A DNA stretch of 64,000 bases, taken from contig NC_059072.1 of the NCBI RefSeq assembly GCF_020497125.1, positions 301,028,781 to 301,092,780 on the forward strand, read 5' to 3'. The position numbers were made by a program, and so were the translations under genes. Shown piece by piece: positions 58,255 through 64,000 of the stretch (within the stretch, counting starts at the first letter, position 1; each line of letters begins with the position of its first letter). This DNA is from Mauremys mutica (lineage: Eukaryota; Chordata; Testudines; Geoemydidae). The notes beneath the pieces are model-generated. The model did no database searches, was not told the DNA's origin, and was given only the letters and a program-made list of their open reading frames with translations.

Positions 58255-59083
58255 TAAATTTTAAGGCCAGAAGGGGTCATCGAGAGCATCTAGTCTCCCT
58301 GCCTGCAGTGTACAGGCTACAGAACCTTACCCTCCCACTCCATGACCTCTGGCTGAGTTACTTAAGTCCTCAAGTCATGAGCTAAAGACTTCAAGTTACA
58401 GAGAATCCACCATTTACACTAATTTAAACATGCAAGTGATCCGTGCCCCATGCTGCAGAGGAAGGCGAAAAACCTCCAGGGTCTCTATCAATCTGACCTG
58501 AGGGAAAATTCCTTCCCAACCCCAAATCTGGTGATCAGTTAGTCCCTGAACATGTCGTCAAGACACACCAGCCAGACACCTAGGAAAGAATTCTCTGTAG
58601 TAACTTGGAGCCCTCTCCATTCAGTTTCCTTTCTATGGCCATTAGAAATATTTGCTACTAGCAGTCGCAGATGGGCCACATTCCATTGTAGGCAAACTCA
58701 TCACGCCATGCCTTCAAGTTCAGTCTTGAAACCAGTTAGGTCTTTTGCCTTCACTGCTCTCCTGGGGAGGCTATTCCAGAAGTTAACTCCTCTGATGGTT
58801 AGCATCCTTTGTCTAATTTGAAGCCTAAACTTGTTGATGGCCAATCTATATACATAGTGCTTAACTTAAATAACTCCTCTCCCTCCCTCCCTGTATTTAT
58901 CCCTCTGATGTTCCTCCCCTCAGCCTTCTTTTGGTTAGGCTAAACAAGCCAACCTCCTTGAGTCTCCTCTCCTAAGGTAGGTTCTCCATTCCTCTGATCA
59001 TCCTACTAGCCATTTTTGCACCTGTTTCAGTTTGAATTCGGCTTTCTTAAACATGTGAGACAAGAACTGCACACAGTATTCCT
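58255..59083 (-). mobile_element. CR1/L3-like LINE 3' end, about 830 bp
   Basis: In reverse complement the sequence runs CTTAGGAGAGGAGACTCAAG, a CR1-like ORF2 tail with many stops, then GATTCTCTGTAACTTGAAGT and a 3' end with GACCCCTTCTGGCCTTAAAA. A second copy in the other orientation is at 14690-14935. It is 5' truncated at about 59083, where a different repeat begins. Confidence 0.75.
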
Positions 59084-59520
59084 GTACAGGGATCCCTCCC
59101 CCTACAGCTGAGGAGTGATGAGTGCAGGAAGCGGGGTGGGGTGGGTGGATTTGAAGAGCTTCCTGCACCTGGGGGAGAAATCTGGGAGTGGGTCTGACCT
59201 GGCCCCAAATGCCTTACAGGGGAAGAGGAATTCCCATCCTCCCCAGCCCAGCTGGGACTAGCAGCTGAGCCTGACGCAGGGTAGAAGCCACCAACTGGGT
59301 CTTCCCCAGTCCCGTCCCCTGACCCACAGTGATCTACCTCTCTGCCGGCTGCCCTGGTCACCTAAAACATACTGCTGGGGAGAGTCGCATGACCACTTGT
59401 GGCTTCCCTTTGCTTCCCCATCAGAAAGTCATTTTTCTGAGGGGAAGCAAAGAAAACTGCGGGGGCACAAATTCTGCGCATGCACGGTGACGCAAAATTC
59501 TCCCAGGAGTAAGTTTGGCA
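59084..59520. mobile_element. GC-rich interspersed repeat of unknown type
   Basis: The segment ends with AAATTCTGCGCATGCACGGT and AAATTCTCCCAGGAGTAA, which looks like a TIR-element end, but I cannot identify the matching left end or a target duplication. It separates two CR1-like segments. ORFs at 59047-59361 and 59397-59612 are unsupported. Confidence 0.35.
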
Positions 59521-59735
59521 GCTCAGTCATCCATCCTATGATCGACCAAGGTCTCTCTCCTCCTCGGTCACTTCCAACTGATACATCCCGAGCTTATAGC
59601 AAAAATTCTTGATGTTAGTCCCTAACTGCATGACCTTGCACTATTAAATTTCATCCCATTTCAATTACTCCAGTAAGGTCATCCAGATCTTTTTGTATGA
59701 TGTTCTGTATTATTCTGCATCTGATTTCTAGCTGG
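59521..59735 (-). mobile_element. CR1-like LINE fragment
   Basis: CATGACCTTGCACTATTAAA, TTTCATCCCATTTCAATTAC and GGTCATCCAGATCTTTTTGT form the pattern of an antisense CR1-clade ORF2 segment common in sauropsids. Together with 58255-59083 it may be one older copy split by the repeat between them. Confidence 0.55.
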
Positions 59736-60749
59736 AAGTATTGCTGAACTTCCTGCTATGTGACAGCAGTATTCACTATCGTGTATTTTACATAATTGCA
59801 ATTCCTGCATGAGGGAATAACAAACACCCTTTCCTCTTCCACAGCTTAAAAAAGCCTTCTTAAATATATGACGCAGACTCCTCCAATTCCTTTCAAAACA
59901 GTTTTACCCTTTACATTCTCTTGACTAACACCTGGAAATCTCTCAATTTCTGTCTGAATTTCCCCCCATCTCTCTCAAACATCATCTCGTTCAAAAAGGA
60001 AAGAACAGAGTTCGGGATCCCATTCAATACCCATATCTTCTCTGCAGATCTTCCATGATCCACAGCAGGATGTAGAATTCTACAACTTTCTGTGCCTGCA
60101 GTTCTGTACCCTGAGACAGAAAAATCAGGCTTTCCTATCATCCTTCTGATGAGCCCAAAGGGCCCCCTAACATATCCCATGCATGTTTAGTGGCACAAGC
60201 TAGTGAAGATATCAAGGCAACAGCTTCTCCCAGGGCAGCAACAGATGTTGAAACAGAAGGTGCTGCAGCAGATACCATATGAACAACTTTCTTCTATTGG
60301 GACACAATGTGTTCAGATTCCAGCTTGAGTACACTACGCATAAACAAGTCACTAAACAAGGTCAAGGAAAAATTCAGCAACTGCAGCTCCAGTAATGCCA
60401 TTAAAAGAAAAAAGTAGGGTTTGCTGAAAGAAGCAGCTTTCTAAAGCTCACTTTTATGCTGGTGCATGGCCATGTACTTTAAGCATTCTGATTGCTTAAT
60501 GCAAGAACATGTGGGGGGAGGGCAGGGGAGGGAGGAAGAGAGTCTCTATGTGCACGTACTGTATAAAACAAAATCTACAACAGAACCTTTCGAGAACTTT
60601 GCTGTGTTTAAACTGCACATGTGGCTTTAACCAGCATACTTACTGGAGGGAAAAAGTTGCCACATTCCAATATAAATAAATCAGCAATACCAAACTCATT
60701 CTGTGGAACAGGCTAGATTCAATTTTCAATTATGGTCCATGGCTACATT
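59736..60749. other. Non-coding, nothing recognised
   Basis: The 89-codon minus ORF at 59911-60180 has no recognised signature. Confidence 0.4.
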
Positions 60750-61119
60750 TATTCTTCTTCGAGTGATTGGTCCTATGCATTCCAATGTAGGTGTGCGCGC
60801 CGCGCGTGCATGGCTTCTCCGGAACATTTTTACCCTAGCAACTCCGGCGGGCCGGCTGGCGCCCCCTGGAGTGGCGCCGCCATGGCGCTGGTTATATACC
60901 CCAGCCGGCCCGTCCGCTCCTCAGTTCCTTCTTACCGCCCGTGACGGCCAGTTGGAACAGTGGAGTGTCCCTTACCTCCACAGCCCTAGCGTTTACTCCA
61001 TCTCTTACTGTATATAGTTTGTTAGTTTAATAGTTGTATAGTATAGTTAGATAGGTATAGTAGTGTAAATAGGGAATTAGAGGGGTTAGCCCCTCTTCTT
61101 CCGCACCCGGTGCGGGCTT

Positions 61120-63552
61120 ATGCCCGGGGCACCGGGATTCAAGCCCTGCGCGGCTTGCCAGCGGCACATGCCGGTGAGTGACCCGCACGACTCGTGCCTT
61201 CGCTGCCTGGGGGAGGGGCACAGAACAGACAAGTGCCCGATCTGCGTGGCCTTCAAGCCCCGGACGAGAAAGGAGCGGGACTCGCGCCTTAAGCAGTTGC
61301 TAATGGAGGCTTCGCTCCAGCCTCCGGCGCCAAGTCCATCGGCGCCGAAGCCCTCCTCGGCGGGCAGCGCACCGGCAGCACCGAACCGCACCGGGGCCGA
61401 GCCTCCTCGACACCCGGCACCGAAGTCCCGGCACCGTTCCCTCTCCCCCGGACGGAAGCACAAGGTGCCGAAGGCGGTCTCTTCCAAACATCCGCAGAGA
61501 CTGCTAGCCCAGCCGCCTCCGACACAAACGGTACAGGCTGAGGCAGTGCACAAGCAGTGCACGGCGCCGTCGACTCCGGCGCCGCAAGGCCCGTCGAGTC
61601 CGGCACCACCCAGCTCCCCGGTACCCGCCGAGGAGGAGCTGCAGATCCCGTCCACGCCTGAGGCGTTTGCGACGGCGAGGGAGCTGATCGAGCTCGCGGA
61701 GGCTCCAAGCCCCCGGCCCCCGGCTCCGCCGGTGCGGGCATTCAAGTCTGTGGGCAAGCCGATGATGATGCGGCCTCCTTCCCCAGACAAGCGAGACGGA
61801 TGCTCCAGGATTCGGTCTCGATCCCGGTCCCACTCTCGGAGGCGGTCCCGATCCAGAGGTCGTTCAGCTTCACGGCGCCACTCCCCATATTGGCACCGGT
61901 CGCAGTCCCGGCACCGCTCGCATTCGCGGCGCCGGTCGTACTCCCGGCAACGGTCCCGGTCACCGAGTTACCGGCACCGCAAGAGGTCCGGCTCCAGTGA
62001 CCGCTTTCGGCACCGAGTCTCCCGAAGCCGCTCCCGACGACGCCGATCGCCGTCGAGGTCGAGCTCCCGGCACCGCCGATCCAGCTCCCGGCACCGCTCC
62101 ACACGTAGGTCCCGCTCTCCGCTTAGGTCACGTGATGACCGCCGCCGACCTTCAACGCCTGCTACACATCTGACGCAGGTTTCGGTTGGGCATTCGGGAC
62201 CCGCCTCGGCTCCTCCCTGGCCCTCGCATGAACCCTCCATCGCTTCCCCTGAGGGCAGCACAGTGGACTTTAGGGCGGCGTCTCAGGGTCGGGACCCTGG
62301 ACCTCAACACTGGGGGTATTGGGTCCCTTGGGCCCACCACGAGCAAGGGCCTCCCCTACAGCTGAGGCAGACGCCTACGGGCCGTTCAGCGCCGGAGGCG
62401 ACGGTTAGCAAGCGCCCCCCGTCTCCACAGGGACAGCCTGGCTCGCCACCAGGCCCGGCACCGGGGCCAGAGCCCGTGGCTTCTGACCGCCCAAGAGCGG
62501 ACCAGGCATCCGAGGCGGTGCTGCCGGCCCGCTCCTCGTCCTCCTCTCCTGACGAGGCGGTGGCAGGAGCATCAACATCTGAACCCCCGCCTATTGACCT
62601 CAAGGCGCATCAGGACCTTCTCCGCCGTGTGGCGAAGTCCATGAACCTGCCTGTTGAGGAGGTCACGGAGGACGATGACCCTATAACGGACGTTGTGGGT
62701 TCGGACGCCCCAGTGCGGGTAGCATTACCCTTTATCCGCACTATCCAGCGGAACAATACGACAATCTGGCAGTCGCCCTCCTCAGTCCCCCCCACGGCGC
62801 GAGGGGTAGAAAGAAAATACTCTGTCCCACCCAAGGGGTACGAGTACTTCTATGTTCACCCCTCCCCGGACTCTCTAGTAGTCCAGTCGGTGAATGACCG
62901 GGAGAGGCATGGCCAGCCGGCCGCCGCACCAAAATCAAAGGAGTCGCGGCGCATGGACCTCTTGGGCCGAAAAGTTTATTCGGCGGGTGGCCTTCAGCTC
63001 CGCATAGCAAACCAGATGGCGCTCCTGTCCCGGTACACTTTCAACATCTTAGGGTGCCTGGGAAAATTTTCGGAGCTGACGCCACAAGACTCTCGCCGGG
63101 AATTCTCGGCGCTCCTGGAAGAGGGCAAGACGGCCTCCAGGACCCTAATTCGGGCAGCCTTGGACTCCGCTGATTCAGGAGCCAGAACAATGGCGTCCGG
63201 AATAACAATGCGGCGTATTGCCTGGCTGCAATCCTCCACCTTGGCGCCGGAGGTTCAATACACCCTCCAGGACCTCCCCTTTGAGACACAGGGTCTTTTT
63301 TCAGAAAAGACAGACGCGAAAATTCAGACCCTGAAGGATGGGAGGGTTGCTATTCGTACTTTGGGAATGCATACGCCGGCCACCCAGAGGCGATCGTTCC
63401 GGCAACAACCCTACCGACCCTTCCCACAGGCCAGGTCTCGACCGTTTAATAATCGGCGAGCGGCCCCCTTCCGCCGCAGACCATCAGGGGGTCGGCGTAA
63501 CCAGGCCCAGAGCTCCTCCAAGGCCTCTCAAGGCCCAAAGCCGGCCTTTTGA
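61120..63552 (+). CDS. DIRS gag-like protein, intact (810 aa)
   Basis: This is ORF1 of the DIRS element, a gag-like nucleocapsid candidate. An N-terminal Cys/His block (CAACQRHMPVSD, then CLRCLGEGHRTDKCPICVAF, residues about 10-45) resembles a zinc-binding domain. A Pro/Ala/Ser-rich region follows. Residues about 230-340 are an unusually long Arg/Ser dipeptide tract like that of SR splicing proteins. The C-terminal half (about 480-780) is folded-looking, with a helical segment around LLGRKVYSAGGLQLRIANQM, and the end is basic (FRRRPSGGRRNQAQ). The start ATG at 61120 is the first in frame after the leader. The reverse transcriptase ORF overlaps its 3' end in another frame. Antisense and shifted ORFs across it are shadows caused by high GC. 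Confidence 0.85.
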   Translation: MPGAPGFKPCAACQRHMPVSDPHDSCLRCLGEGHRTDKCPICVAFKPRTRKERDSRLKQLLMEASLQPPAPSPSAPKPSSAGSAPAAPNRTGAEPPRHPAPKSRHRSLSPGRKHKVPKAVSSKHPQRLLAQPPPTQTVQAEAVHKQCTAPSTPAPQGPSSPAPPSSPVPAEEELQIPSTPEAFATARELIELAEAPSPRPPAPPVRAFKSVGKPMMMRPPSPDKRDGCSRIRSRSRSHSRRRSRSRGRSASRRHSPYWHRSQSRHRSHSRRRSYSRQRSRSPSYRHRKRSGSSDRFRHRVSRSRSRRRRSPSRSSSRHRRSSSRHRSTRRSRSPLRSRDDRRRPSTPATHLTQVSVGHSGPASAPPWPSHEPSIASPEGSTVDFRAASQGRDPGPQHWGYWVPWAHHEQGPPLQLRQTPTGRSAPEATVSKRPPSPQGQPGSPPGPAPGPEPVASDRPRADQASEAVLPARSSSSSPDEAVAGASTSEPPPIDLKAHQDLLRRVAKSMNLPVEEVTEDDDPITDVVGSDAPVRVALPFIRTIQRNNTTIWQSPSSVPPTARGVERKYSVPPKGYEYFYVHPSPDSLVVQSVNDRERHGQPAAAPKSKESRRMDLLGRKVYSAGGLQLRIANQMALLSRYTFNILGCLGKFSELTPQDSRREFSALLEEGKTASRTLIRAALDSADSGARTMASGITMRRIAWLQSSTLAPEVQYTLQDLPFETQGLFSEKTDAKIQTLKDGRVAIRTLGMHTPATQRRSFRQQPYRPFPQARSRPFNNRRAAPFRRRPSGGRRNQAQSSSKASQGPKPAF

Positions 63553-64000
63553 TGGGACGCCCGAGGACGGCCCACCACTCTCCCCCCCGGATCCATCCCT
63601 TTTGTTTTCAAGTCGCCTTTCCCGCTTCCTCCAGGAGTGGTGTTCTATAACATCGGACAGCTGGGTCCTCAACACCGTCCAGCACGGCTACCGCCTGCAG
63701 TTTATTTCGCCCCTCCCTCCCACCCACCTTCCCCGTCCCTCTTCAGGGACCCCTCTCACGAGCAAGTCCTCTTGCAAGAGGTCCAGACTCTGTTGAGCGT
63801 GGGTGCTATAGAGGAGGTGCCCCGCAGCAGGCGGGGCAGGGGATTCTATTCCAGATACTTTCTCATCCCCAAGGCAAAAGGAGGTCTTCGTCCCATCTTG
63901 GACCTCCGGCAGCTCAACAGACACCTGTGCAAGCTCAAGTTTCGCATGGTGACCCTGGGGACCATCATCCCTTCCTTGGATCCGGGAGACTGGTTTGCCG
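63338..64000 (+). CDS. DIRS reverse transcriptase ORF, 5' part, frame change near 63709
   Basis: This is the start of the DIRS pol protein. The first part, in the frame of 63338, overlaps the gag-like ORF and contains LSRFLQEWCSITSDSWVLNT followed by VQHGYRLQF, the W..ITSD.WVL..V..GY.L.F block that opens vertebrate DIRS reverse transcriptases. From about 63709 the similarity continues one frame over: HEQVLLQEVQTLLSVGAIEE, then SRYFLIPKAKGGLRPILDLR and MVTLGTIIPSLDPGDWFA, which are RT motifs 1-2 with the catalytic region just outside the window. The shift sits in a run of C (CGCCCCTCCCTCCCACCCAC), so it is most simply an indel in this copy, but a sequencing error cannot be excluded. The initiator is not certain. 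Confidence 0.7.

Larger units (their letters stand above)
60750..64000 (+). mobile_element. DIRS-type retrotransposon, left part (runs off the window)
   Basis: The element starts near ATTCTTCTTCGAGTGATTGG with a GC-rich terminal region (GTGTGCGCGCCGCGCGTGC) and a TATATA motif near 60892, followed by a gag-like ORF and then a DIRS-type reverse transcriptase. DIRS elements use a tyrosine recombinase rather than an integrase and so make no target duplication. The exact first base is uncertain, and the recombinase, methyltransferase-like region and right terminus lie beyond the window. GC content rises sharply against the host DNA. Confidence 0.8.

Noticed and set aside
61086..61790. 234-codon minus-strand ORF across the DIRS gag-like gene
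   Set aside because: It is antisense to an intact, recognisable gag-like ORF. High GC and dipeptide repeats create long open shadow frames.

Overview
The window is vertebrate nuclear DNA, most likely from a cryptodiran turtle. The strongest pointer is a composite SINE present in three good copies and one fragment: a tRNA-like head joined to a CR1-type LINE 3' end, the layout known for the tortoise Pol III/SINE. A DIRS-type tyrosine-recombinase retrotransposon, CR1/L3-like LINE pieces, many short Harbinger and hAT elements and two large Harbinger elements fit the same source. I recognise no host exon, RNA gene, CpG island or promoter. The window looks intronic or intergenic, and every long open reading frame I can explain belongs to a mobile element.

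Layout. 1-16 kb: AT-rich unique DNA with SINEs, a Tc1/mariner-like foldback (4997-5442), an 868-bp AT-rich hAT foldback with a perfect 8-bp target duplication (5993-6860), Harbinger-type MITEs and a complete solo LTR (9412-10538). 16-22 kb: a solo LTR inserted in a LINE 3' tail (16191-16864), a palindromic hAT MITE (18944-19276), a TA-flanked MITE (19864-20049) and hairpin-bearing, probably Penelope-like repeats. 23-27.4 kb: a long repeat-poor AT-rich stretch. 27.4-36.7 kb: LTR-like pieces, one MIR, MITEs and a hAT element. 36728-41209: a 4.5-kb Harbinger element (called H1 here) with TAA target duplications and a transposase killed by four in-frame TGA codons. 41-50.6 kb: mostly unique sequence with MITEs. 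50655-54740: a second, much better preserved Harbinger element (H2) with an uninterrupted 413-codon DDE transposase and an intact two-exon Myb/SANT-like gene. 55-60.7 kb: small repeats, a CR1/L3 3' end and a GC-rich hAT MITE. About 60750 to the window end: the left part of a DIRS element with an intact 810-codon gag-like ORF and the start of its reverse transcriptase, which changes frame near 63709.

How the genes work together. In each Harbinger element the Myb-like gene on + and the transposase gene on - converge, with facing polyadenylation signals between them. In this superfamily the Myb-like protein helps bring the transposase to the element ends. Both elements also carry a third open exon on the - strand, inside the intron of the Myb-like gene. 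It starts after a splice acceptor at the same phase in both and is about 40% identical between them by eye. H2 also has twelve copies of the self-complementary octamer CAGCGCTG clustered in its two subterminal regions. These two points, and the hammerhead-like hairpins of the Penelope-like repeats, are the most interesting observations. Element names come from sequence recognition only, since no database search could be run.
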